Origin: Ypsolopha sequella
Lineage: Eukaryota; Arthropoda; Insecta; Lepidoptera; Ypsolophidae
NCBI GenBank assembly: GCA_934047225.1
Contig: OW203986.1
Coordinates: forward strand, 14,573,221-14,637,220
DNA length: 64,000 bases
Direction of reading: 5' to 3'
Both the position numbers and the translations under genes were made by a program. The notes beneath the pieces were generated by a model. That model ran no database searches. It saw only the letters and a list, made by a program, of their open reading frames with translations, and was not told where the DNA came from. Positions within the stretch are counted from its first letter, which is position 1, and the number at the start of each line of letters is the position of its first letter. Shown here piece by piece: positions 55,549-64,000 of this stretch.

Positions 55549-55588
55549 ATGTCTCGAAGAAAACAAGCGAAACCGAGGTCTTTGAAAC
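55549..55588 (+). CDS. First coding exon of an MSRRKQ-motif zinc-finger regulator (FOG/u-shaped-like)
   Basis: ATG opens MSRRKQAKPRSLK plus one base, followed by a consensus donor (aaac|gtaagt), phase 1. The MSRRKQxxP peptide at the very N-terminus is the known NuRD (RBBP4)-binding motif of FOG, SALL and BCL11 repressors; the following Pro-Arg...Lys-Arg and a splice site at this point look most like FOG (Drosophila u-shaped). Downstream exons with zinc fingers are not in the window, so the gene would span more than 8.4 kb to the right. The upstream 150-400 bp would be 5' UTR/promoter. Only 13 codons are visible, so chance cannot be excluded, but start, motif and donor coincide exactly. Confidence 0.6.
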
Positions 55589-57076
55589 GTAAGTTTTATT
55601 AATTTTACTCGACCCTTAAGTTCGAAACACGTTTATAATAAAAATATAAAAAAGGTGACATTAAATTAAAAAACCAAATTCATACTGAAGACTCTTCAGT
55701 ACCAAGGTTCGATGACCCTTCTTGTAAAATTCGTACATATTTTATTTTCGTGTTTCCTACAAACACAAGCCCAGCCCCGAGTTAATTACTATACATATAA
55801 GCAAAAAAATTGTCAAAAAAAAGGAATCAAGGAATATTGTAGTCAAAACTGTGTTAGTTGTTGAAATGAATTAATATCTTACGGTACTTATTAAAATACT
55901 ATGACGTTACCGTGCCTCATGAAATCTCTACTTTCCCGAGTTTTGTTATTGTTCTATATTTTTTTCTAATGAAGTACAATATTTGTCGTTAGAAACAATT
56001 TTCTGGCACAGGATTATTCCTGGAACATTTACAGCATGGTTTTATTATATAAGGTCTTTCAATTTAAATGGAAAGTAATTTAGGAGGTGATTCAGTATCG
56101 TTAATACATCACATTCCACTGCAAAGCACTTTTTTTTTCGCGAACTTTTTTTTCACTTCTCAGTACAAAGTGGTCCGATCAGCTGACTCAGTTTGTATGG
56201 ACAAGTGGAATGTGATGTATTAACGATACTGAATCACCTCCTAAATTACTTTCCATTTAAATTGAAAGACCTTATAAATATATTGAAAGCCAGACTTCTG
56301 TAGATCTTCACCAATTACACTTTCAGTTTTTTTTTCATGGTCTGAGTTAATAAAAAAATTTACACATTGTTTCGATCCTTGACTATACAGAAGAGCGGTT
56401 AAAAAAGGTTTGGAGTGTTCATTTACTCTGGAATAAAATAGCTTAGATATTTAACTATCCAACAAAATTTAACGCAAATTAGCCAAAGCTAATCCGTTTT
56501 GATTTTGGAGATTTGAATAAAAAATACATGCTTTTAGATTCACCTACTGGTTTCAGTTTGATCATAAACTTCCATTGAGGCCTTTTTCTGTGTCATTAAA
56601 ATGTACTTACATTGCAGGACACTACTTATTATTGTCTATTATACCTATACGTCATACTCATACTGCGCGTGCGCGTAGCGTAGCAATTAAACAAAAACCT
56701 CAGCGCCAATCTTCCAAACACTAATATTACAGAGCGTATAGCTATATTTTCAGCAACATAGCTGGGGTGCGATGTGAAATGACGCAGGCACTATTTACAT
56801 ACTGGCTTAGCAGAATTAATTGAGTTGTGCCAATGAGGTGGCGCCGGGGGCAGGTGATGGAAGAGGTGCGTCGCGGCACCGCGGGCTGTGGAGCCCTAAT
56901 ATGCGCATTTTGTCAACTGACAGCCCTCGTTTTGTCAACTGACGGCCCGCGGTCAGCCACGCTCGTTAGCCAGCGCCGGTGGTTCCGCTGTGCCGCTCGC
57001 GTAATGCTCAACCTCATGATGACCTGCAATTTTAGAGACGTTATGTTTGGTGTTTATTTTTGGGATGTGCTGAAAT
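55589..57076 (+). other. Start of a long intron of the MSRRKQ gene, repeats
   Basis: Follows the donor at 55589. Contains the foldback at 56047-56276. The GC-richer stretch at 56640-57000 (with repeated 'ttttgtcaactgacagcccg') shows no gene signature. If the first exon is real, the BEL/Pao element 2 lies in this intron in the sense orientation. Confidence 0.45.
56047..56276. repeat. Foldback MITE with 73-bp perfect arms
   Basis: tataaggtctttcaatttaa... at the left and its exact complement ...ttaaattgaaagaccttata at the right match over about 73 bp; the loop is about 84 bp with T runs. TA-rich flanks. No ORF. Confidence 0.88.
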
Positions 57077-57081
57077 GTACG
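57077..57081. repeat. 5-bp target-site duplication of BEL/Pao element 2, left copy
   Basis: GTACG precedes the 5' LTR and is repeated at 63231-63235. Confidence 0.92.
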
Positions 57082-57546
57082 TGTTCGCGCCACTTCTTGT
57101 GGCTCTCATACTGCGGGGTAGTTGTGAATTAATATTTTCAACTGTCATTTTCGCTGCATCTCCACCCGCTTAGTTTTGGACGCAAATCAATCAGTCGTCA
57201 ATCAGAAGCCTTTCACGCCGGAGGTATACGCTGATTGTCATTCGACTAGGTCCTACCTCGACCCTACCGCCCGCCATTTTGAGATCGCACCCGCTGTGCG
57301 CCTCATTTTCATCTATTACTATTACGAAGAAGATTAGCCGAGAAGAGCGCAACCAGGCACGAAGAGGAAGAAGAAAACCATCTTGGAGAACACCAGAGAC
57401 TTGGTGGCTCAGGCGAAGCGTGGTTTGTGGTGCATGCAGCTCCTTCCCAAGGTCAGATCTTTCATCTTCGTAATTATTTCTCTTCACTTCCCGCTATTTT
57501 TAAAACCTATGGTGATACAAAGCACTGCCGTCATATCGCGTGCTCA
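57082..57546 (+). repeat. 5' LTR of BEL/Pao element 2
   Basis: 465 bp, no difference from 62766-63230 found by eye. Starts TG and ends CA. Confidence 0.93.
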
Positions 57547-58032
57547 TTTTTTGGCCATTCGAGCCGGATCTAGATCCATTTTAGGCCCTTTGATCTGCGA
57601 TCTATAACCATTTTTTGGTATTTCCAACCGCTATCTTCATGTTCTTTGTCTAAAGAACACGTGAATTCCGCTCTAATTTTCACTCTGCCCGCAGTATTAC
57701 CCCGCATTCCCGCTCTTATTTGCATTATCTATGCATTAAAACCCCGCATTCGTCAAAATATTAGTGATTCCATTTCCTATATACTGGAAATTATAAATTA
57801 TCTACAGTGAAATACGCCATTCTGTTAATTTATCCGCTGCGATTATACCATTTGATCATTTCACAGAAAATATTATCTGCCTACCTGCTAATTCTTAATA
57901 TTATCGAGAGGTACTCGTACACAGGTTCGTCCGCCGCCCGTGTTATCTCTAACTCATTAGCATTATTCTATGTTGTAGTCAGTATAAAACTTTCAATAGT
58001 TCTGGTACTTGCCTAACTTTGTACTATATAAC
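57547..58032 (+). other. BEL/Pao element 2 leader and probable primer-binding region
   Basis: Begins ttttttggccattcgagccg, the same position and similar wording as in element 1. Non-coding up to the ATG at 58033. Confidence 0.65.
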
Positions 58033-61000
58033 ATGCCAAATTCCGCAGAAGCTGCAAAATTAAAGATGTCGTATAGTTTAAAGAAGCTTAAAAATAAAAG
58101 GCAAGAATTGTTTAATCGCCTTCAGAGAGTTTATGACTTTTCTAAAACCGCTTTAGAGGATGTTTCTTCGGCAGAATTGTTTATGGCCAATGTCGAAACT
58201 TTGGATACTGTACGCTCAGAAATTCATGTAATCATAGATGAAATTAATGACACAGAGGTATTGATAAATCCTAATTTTGAACCAAATTATCAAAGTTGGT
58301 CAGCTTTTGAGGATCTTTACTCCCATTGCAAATACATCAACCGGAAGTTATCACATTCTTCGAAATCGGCTGACTCTAAAGTTAAAGCTCCACTTGACAT
58401 GGAATGTCCCAAAAAACCTACTATCAAGCTTCCAAAACTGGAACTCGTTGGTTTTTCTGGTGAAGCTACTATGTGGCCAACATTCTATGAAACATTTAAA
58501 ACCACGATTCACGATAATCCGGACTTGACCGACAACGAACGAGTACAATACCTGATGGGTAAACTTTCTGGCCGGGCACTTTCGATTTGTTCTGGAATCA
58601 CACCGAACGCAACTAACTACGACATAATCTGGAAAACACTCGTTTCTACTTTTCAAGACTCGCGTAGTTTAGCCACTACTTATTTGGATCAAATGTTTGA
58701 ATTTCGCCCTTTAACTACCGCTAGTTCAAAAAACTTGGACTTGTTTTTAGACAAGTTCTGTTCCGCTGTTTCGTGTTTAAAATCGCTGAATATTAAAGAT
58801 CTTTCGGATTTTATCCTTATGTATTTGGCCCTTAAAAAACTTGATGTTGAAACCGCTCGTTCATTTGAAATGTTTAAACGTGGTTCCGATTTACCCCATT
58901 ATGATGAATTAATATCATTTTTACGGGAACAAACTAAGATACTGAACCGCACTGCACCCGCAATTACCGCTCCCGCTCCGAACCGCTCCGTTAATAATAA
59001 TAACAACAAAACCGGGTACAGTACCAAGTCAACCCATGCTTTTGTCTCCGCTTCGACCAATAATAATTGTTGTCCGCTATGTAAACAATTAAAACACTAT
59101 AATTTATATAAGTGTCCCGAATTTGTGAAACTAGATATCGAGAAAAGATTTCAGTTCATCAAATCTAATAACGGTTGCACCAATTGTTTAAGTATTACGC
59201 ATAACAATTCCGCTTGTAAATCGTCTTATAATTGCCGCCATTGTAATTGTAAACACCATTCGATGTTGTGCCGCAAACAAAATGTGATGAATACTCACAC
59301 CGCGCTTGGTCAAAATATTACCGTGTCTCCACGCACACATACGCAATCTTCGAGGTTGGTGGATCCTGCCGTATCGGCGACTAACACAGAACATATGACT
59401 AATGATTCTCAATCCGTACCAACTGCGAGTAATAATATTTCTTTATGTAACTTACAGCCTAACTCGCAGCGTAATGAAACATGCCTTTTAGGTACAATTC
59501 AAGTGATCGTGAAAGATTCTAACGGTATGTCAGTCCGTCTACGTGCGCTCTGCGACCCTGCGTCACAATCCAGTTTTTCGACGGTTTCCTGTTGTGAGAA
59601 GCTTAACTTAAAATATGAGAAAATTCCCCGCGCTTTTGTTAAGGGCATCGGCTCTTCATCAAACCCAATTAAGGGTGCGACAAACCTTAAATTGTTTTCA
59701 CGATTTGATGATTCGGTTTCAATTTCGCTTGACACTTATGTAATCGACCGTATTACCGACAACTTACCATCGGTGCAGGTGGATTTGTCTACGCTTTCGT
59801 ATTTAAAATATATCACACTTGCTGATGAAACATTTTACTTACCGGGTGAGATTGATATTCTTATCGGTGCATCTTTATTCGCGGATATCTTGTTATCAGG
59901 CCGCGTCTCTGGTCCCCCGGGTACGCCGACGGGATTTCAGACCATCTTCGGTTTTACGCTAATTGGTAATACGCCTGTTTACCAAAATACCGCATGTTCA
60001 ATTTCGTTATGCTCTTATATGGAGATTGAACCGCCAATAGATTTTATTTTACAAAAATTTTGGCAATTAGAAGAGGTGCATTGTGAACCTGCTTCTAGTC
60101 CCGCAAATGATGAATGTGAAAAATTATTTATTAACAATGTGTCACGTGACCCCGCTGGTCGCTATTCGGTTTCTTTACCGTTCGCACGGAATCCTAACAT
60201 ACTAGGAAACTCGTACCATCACGCAAAAAAGTGTTTTATGTCTCTTGAGCGTAGGTTTGTTTCTAACGCAGATTTACGTTCCGAGTATAACAATATAATA
60301 AATGAATACCTAACTAAAGGTTACATATCCCCGCTTCATAATGATGACCAATTATCTCTTGGTTATTATATTCCGCATCATCCCGTAGTGCGTGTTGATA
60401 AATCAACGACAAAGGTGCGTATTTGTATGAATGCCAGTACTAAGACTGACTCCGCTGATGGTACTCGTGTCTCATTAAATGACACGCTGCACACAGGTGC
60501 TAATTTGCAAAACGATTTGTTTTTAATTTTACTTGACTTCCGCTTGTATGAAATCGCTTTTACCTCGGATATCAAACAAATGTTCTTACAAGTTTTGGTT
60601 AACGCCGATGATCGCAAATTTCAAAAGTTTTTATACCGCTTTGACACGTGTTCACCGCTTATCGCTTATCAGTTCAATCGCGTCTGCTTTGGACTACGTA
60701 GTAGCCCTTTCCTTGCGATGAGAGTAGTCAGGAAACTCTGTGAGGATGGGAGTTCAGCGTACCCGCTCGCCGCTACTGTAGCCGCACGAAACTGTTACAT
60801 GGACGACATCTGCTATAGCACGCCCACCGTGCAGGGCTCCTTACAGCTCAGAGATGAGCTGGTAGGATTGCTTAAGGCCGGTGGCTTTGAGCTCGTCAAG
60901 TGGTCTAGTAACTGTCAACAGTTACTTGATACACTGCCTGATACTCACCGCTTAAATTCTAGTAAGAATTTTGAAGAACAAACTCAAACTCTTAAAGTTC

Positions 61001-61194
61001 TTGGCTTACAGTGGTCGCCTGATTCTGACGAGTTCTCTTTTACTGTATCGCTAGATAGTCGCCCATGTACTAAACGCAATGTTTTGTCCGTGATAGCACG
61101 TCAGTACGACGTCCTCGGCTTTACCGCTCCTGTGATCTTGTACGCAAAATTACTCTTGCAGAAAATCTGTATTTTTAAAATTAGACTGGGATGA
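58033..61194 (+). CDS. BEL/Pao element 2 Gag-Pol, 5' part (Gag, protease, reverse transcriptase)
   Basis: 1053 residues before a frameshift-induced stop. An upstream in-frame TTG at 58009 is ignored in favour of the ATG. Gag: a coiled N-terminus, a DUF1759-like capsid region (about residues 130-310, LPKLELVGFSGEATMWP) and Cys/His knuckles from about 347 (CPLCKQLKHYNLYKC, then two less regular ones). Protease motif LCDPAS near residue 506. Reverse transcriptase with FTSDIKQMF (about 60560) and catalytic YMDD (about 60799). Gag and pol are joined without a stop here, unlike element 1. The last roughly ten residues, after about 61165, are out of frame. Confidence 0.9.
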   Translation: MPNSAEAAKLKMSYSLKKLKNKRQELFNRLQRVYDFSKTALEDVSSAELFMANVETLDTVRSEIHVIIDEINDTEVLINPNFEPNYQSWSAFEDLYSHCKYINRKLSHSSKSADSKVKAPLDMECPKKPTIKLPKLELVGFSGEATMWPTFYETFKTTIHDNPDLTDNERVQYLMGKLSGRALSICSGITPNATNYDIIWKTLVSTFQDSRSLATTYLDQMFEFRPLTTASSKNLDLFLDKFCSAVSCLKSLNIKDLSDFILMYLALKKLDVETARSFEMFKRGSDLPHYDELISFLREQTKILNRTAPAITAPAPNRSVNNNNNKTGYSTKSTHAFVSASTNNNCCPLCKQLKHYNLYKCPEFVKLDIEKRFQFIKSNNGCTNCLSITHNNSACKSSYNCRHCNCKHHSMLCRKQNVMNTHTALGQNITVSPRTHTQSSRLVDPAVSATNTEHMTNDSQSVPTASNNISLCNLQPNSQRNETCLLGTIQVIVKDSNGMSVRLRALCDPASQSSFSTVSCCEKLNLKYEKIPRAFVKGIGSSSNPIKGATNLKLFSRFDDSVSISLDTYVIDRITDNLPSVQVDLSTLSYLKYITLADETFYLPGEIDILIGASLFADILLSGRVSGPPGTPTGFQTIFGFTLIGNTPVYQNTACSISLCSYMEIEPPIDFILQKFWQLEEVHCEPASSPANDECEKLFINNVSRDPAGRYSVSLPFARNPNILGNSYHHAKKCFMSLERRFVSNADLRSEYNNIINEYLTKGYISPLHNDDQLSLGYYIPHHPVVRVDKSTTKVRICMNASTKTDSADGTRVSLNDTLHTGANLQNDLFLILLDFRLYEIAFTSDIKQMFLQVLVNADDRKFQKFLYRFDTCSPLIAYQFNRVCFGLRSSPFLAMRVVRKLCEDGSSAYPLAATVAARNCYMDDICYSTPTVQGSLQLRDELVGLLKAGGFELVKWSSNCQQLLDTLPDTHRLNSSKNFEEQTQTLKVLGLQWSPDSDEFSFTVSLDSRPCTKRNVLSVIARQYDVLGFTAPVILYAKLLLQKICIFKIRLG

Positions 61195-62665
61195 AACACT
61201 ACCCTCTGATATTGCGCAGATTTGGCAAAACTATTTGAAGGAGCTACCTGTTTTGCGGGATTTACGTATTAAACGCCACTTAGACGTGTTCCAAAATTCG
61301 AAAATTTCGATAATATCATTTGCAGACGCAAGTGAACGTGGATACGGATGTGTCGTATATATTAGAGTACAAGATGACTCAGACACTTGCACTAGCATTC
61401 GGCTGGTATGCGCAAAGTCAAAAGTCTGTCCGCTCAAGACCGTCAGTGTCGCCCGCCTTGAGCTTTGTGCCTCGTTACTCATGTCGAAATTAACTCGTCG
61501 TGTAGTTGACGCTTATAAAATACGTCACAATATTGAACGTATTTACTGTTTTACCGATTCTATGGTAACTTTACACTGGATACATTCCTCACCGCACAGG
61601 TTTAAAACCTTTGTCGCGACGCGTATAACAAAAATAATATCCGCTATTCCCGCTGAATGTTTTTACCATACAGCTGGTTCTCAAAATCCGAGACAAACCT
61701 TCCCTTTCATGGCAGATTTACCATCATGCCGCGTTAATGAGGCTAAAGCTTTTGTCCACTGCGCTGTGGATTATTGTGGTCCTATCAGTATCACTCCGTA
61801 TCGAAAACGTGGAGTCCGTCCCGTCAAATGTTACCTCTGCATATTTGTATGCCTGGTGACTCGTGCAGTTCACGTTGAATTGGCAACTGATCTTAGCACG
61901 AACACTTTTCTTTCCGCGTTCAAACGTTTTTTATCTAGACGTGGAGCAGTGTCTTTCGTATATTCAGATAATGCTACGAACTTTGTAGGCGCTAGAAATG
62001 CCCTCTCAGAAATTTACAATTTGACAAACTCCGAAGAATTTAAAACGTCTTTCGCGAATGAACTTGCCGATCATAGAATACAATGGAAATTTAATATTCC
62101 ACGTAGCCCACATTTTGGGGGACATTATGAGATATATGTCAAAGGATTTAAGACGCATTTGCATAGAGTAGTAGGTACTCAACTGTTGACCTACGAAGAA
62201 TTATTAACTGTAGTTACGCAAATAGAATGTGTCATAAATTCTCGTCCGCTTACGCTGCTGAGTGAAGATCCATCTGAACTTAGCGCGTTAACTCCTGCAC
62301 ATTTTCTGATGTCAACTCCTTTAAAAGAATTACCCGCTTGTAAGGTGGCTGATGAGCCAGTTAATTTATTACGTCGCTACGCGTTGCTTGATCAAATGGT
62401 AGAATCGTTCGCATGGCGATGGAAGAATGATTATCTCCATCTTCTCCAGTCTAGAGGAAAATGGAATACACCTTCCAACCCAATCAAAATTGGATCTGTT
62501 GTCGTTGTAGTTACCGATAACACTCCACCGCTTCAATGGCCGCTCGGTGTTATTGTAGCTGTATACCCTGGCAAAGATAATGTCATTAGGGTAGCTTCTG
62601 TCAAAACGACGACAGGTGTTTACAAACGACCTGTCGTGCGTCTTTGCCCTCTCCCATCTCAATAA
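61166..62665 (+). pseudogene. BEL/Pao element 2 Pol, 3' part (RNase H remnant and integrase), frameshifted and deleted
   Basis: The open frame shifts by one base in the T/A-rich run at about 61165-61175 and continues through FADASERGYGCVVY (RNase H, about 61320) to a junction at about 61687-61692. There the text jumps from the RNase H-connection region directly to the segment just before the integrase core; compared with element 1 about 0.7 kb is missing, including the HHCC zinc domain. The integrase core keeps its acidic positions (VDYCGP about 61768, YSDNATNF about 61965, GGHYE about 62120) and the C-terminal domain ends at TAA 62663-62665. Confidence 0.88.
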
Positions 62666-62765
62666 CTCCTTTCTTTGCCCCCGCTTCAAAATTTCGTTAT
62701 TCTCTGTCTTATTTTTACTTTTCTATTCTTATTTTAAAACCAATGGTTTTAACGCCGGGGGCAAA
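62666..62765 (+). other. Spacer and polypurine-like tract before the 3' LTR of element 2
   Basis: 100 bp between the pol stop and the LTR. The last bases, gccgggggcaaa, are the best polypurine-tract candidate. Confidence 0.5.
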
Positions 62766-63230
62766 TGTTCGCGCCACTTCTTGTGGCTCTCATACTGCGG
62801 GGTAGTTGTGAATTAATATTTTCAACTGTCATTTTCGCTGCATCTCCACCCGCTTAGTTTTGGACGCAAATCAATCAGTCGTCAATCAGAAGCCTTTCAC
62901 GCCGGAGGTATACGCTGATTGTCATTCGACTAGGTCCTACCTCGACCCTACCGCCCGCCATTTTGAGATCGCACCCGCTGTGCGCCTCATTTTCATCTAT
63001 TACTATTACGAAGAAGATTAGCCGAGAAGAGCGCAACCAGGCACGAAGAGGAAGAAGAAAACCATCTTGGAGAACACCAGAGACTTGGTGGCTCAGGCGA
63101 AGCGTGGTTTGTGGTGCATGCAGCTCCTTCCCAAGGTCAGATCTTTCATCTTCGTAATTATTTCTCTTCACTTCCCGCTATTTTTAAAACCTATGGTGAT
63201 ACAAAGCACTGCCGTCATATCGCGTGCTCA
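62766..63230 (+). repeat. 3' LTR of BEL/Pao element 2
   Basis: 465 bp, same sequence as 57082-57546, followed by the GTACG duplicate. Confidence 0.93.
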
Positions 63231-63235
63231 GTACG
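63231..63235. repeat. 5-bp target-site duplication of BEL/Pao element 2, right copy
   Basis: GTACG, identical to 57077-57081. Confidence 0.92.
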
Positions 63236-63504
63236 TTTCAGTTGACATTATAAATGGTCCTTTATAATGCGCAACAAAATGGTCCTTGAAAGAATGGCCA
63301 AATTTATAAGAGACGTTGAAATTGATATAAATGTTTCAATTACACTGACTTGACCAACAGACAAACAGGACAGTCACGAGTACATGTATGTATATATAAG
63401 GACCAGCTTGCATAGATAAAAATAAAATGTTCTTTGATTTTTAATCTTTTTAATTATTTTTGTTCAAAAGTAGGTTACACTAATTAATTAGTCATAAGGT
63501 TTTA

Positions 63505-63774
63505 TATACAACGTGTAACAGAAAGGTGTAACCATATTTAAAGAGCTTATTGAGTCAATGGTATAGAACAACTTTTACTACGGAGCCAAACTTGAAATCT
63601 CGAAAAAAAAATCTGCCCTTTCATACATTTTGGCCGAGCGGAATTGCATTTTTCTATGAGACAGTTGATTTTTTTTTCGAGATACAGGGTTTGTTCCATA
63701 GTAAAAGTTGTTCTATACCATTGACTCAATAAGCTCTTTAAATATGGTTACACCTTTCTGTTACACGTTGTATA
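63505..63774. repeat. Foldback MITE with 76-bp perfect arms
   Basis: tatacaacgtgtaacagaaa... at 63505-63580 and its exact complement ending at 63774 enclose about 118 bp. The perfect match indicates recent insertion. A diverged relative is at 26849-27075. Remaining DNA (63236-63504, 63775-64000) is AT-rich with no gene. Confidence 0.88.
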
Positions 63775-64000
63775 CTCGTATTTTACTTCATGTCATTCAC
63801 TATTCAAATTTCTCACTCACTCGACTGATGCCGGCCCCAAAAGTGGGCCGAAATATATATCGAAAATACCGTAATTGTATTTTTTCTTGTGTTTAGAAGT
63901 AGGTATCAAGTTAAATTACCTTTTTAACAATAAAATGAAAATCTTTTTTGTTCTTCTTCTTTATTTCATGTAACTAAGCCTTATTGTTCATCTGGAAGAA

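Larger units (their letters stand above)
57082..63230 (+). mobile_element. BEL/Pao LTR retrotransposon 2 (6.1 kb, internally deleted)
   Basis: LTRs of 465 bp each, beginning TGTTCGCG and ending GTGCTCA, appear identical. Gag and pol share one frame up to a frameshift near 61165; pol has also lost roughly 0.7 kb, including the end of the RNase H region and the integrase zinc domain. The protein is only distantly like element 1, so this is a different BEL/Pao family. With identical LTRs but a defective pol, the copy is recent and was either mobilised in trans or damaged during its last reverse transcription. Confidence 0.93.

Noticed and set aside
56827..57132. 101-codon ORF upstream of BEL/Pao element 2
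   Set aside because: Runs into the LTR, no family signature, GC-rich repeated words.
57191..57487. 98-codon minus-strand ORF, repeated exactly at 62875-63171
   Set aside because: Lies wholly inside the LTRs of element 2; identity of the two copies is LTR identity, not a gene pair.

Overview
The window looks like nuclear DNA of an insect, most likely a moth or butterfly (Lepidoptera). It is AT-rich and intron-rich, packed with foldback elements, BEL/Pao and non-LTR retrotransposons, a mariner and tRNA-derived SINEs, and its heat shock factor is clearly of insect type. The order is inferred from sequence character and not proven by a search.

Layout. 1-3826: repeats only. 3827-15175: a nested transposon. 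A 5'-truncated non-LTR retrotransposon (LOA/R1/I-like; endonuclease, reverse transcriptase, RNase H) has a 13-bp target duplication. Its open frame is split by a 7.6-kb BEL/Pao LTR element with a 5-bp target duplication. The BEL/Pao element carries gag, an in-frame UGA followed by CUA, and a pol with one further in-frame stop in the integrase. 15176-17164: repeats and the 5' flank of the next gene. 17165-35449 (+): a complete heat shock factor gene in nine coding exons (672 aa predicted), with an additional in-phase alternative terminal exon at 31558-31631 and a weaker cassette-exon candidate at 30888-31058. Its large introns hold minisatellites, foldback elements, an antisense reverse transcriptase fragment and a SINE. 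35450-41786: no further gene seen; a 305-bp tandem duplication and repeats. 41787-43086: a mariner with perfect terminal repeats and an unbroken DD34D transposase. 44927-50308 (-): a three-exon F-box/leucine-rich-repeat gene (675 aa) whose second intron carries a 1.35-kb element with 42-bp terminal inverted repeats. 50309-55548: repeats, a nested palindrome and a SINE. 55549-55588 (+): a tiny first coding exon encoding the MSRRKQ-type NuRD-recruiting N-terminus of FOG/Spalt/BCL11-class zinc-finger regulators; the rest of that gene would lie beyond the window. 57077-63235: a second BEL/Pao element, with indistinguishable LTRs but a frameshift and an in-frame internal deletion in pol. 63236-64000: a foldback element with perfect 76-bp arms.

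How it fits together. Two complete host genes (heat shock factor and F-box/LRR) converge tail to tail around the mariner, and the start of a third gene diverges from the F-box gene. The transposons are intergenic or intronic and several look very recent. I found no RNA gene apart from SINE-borne tRNA relics, no CRISPR array and no bacterial-type operon.
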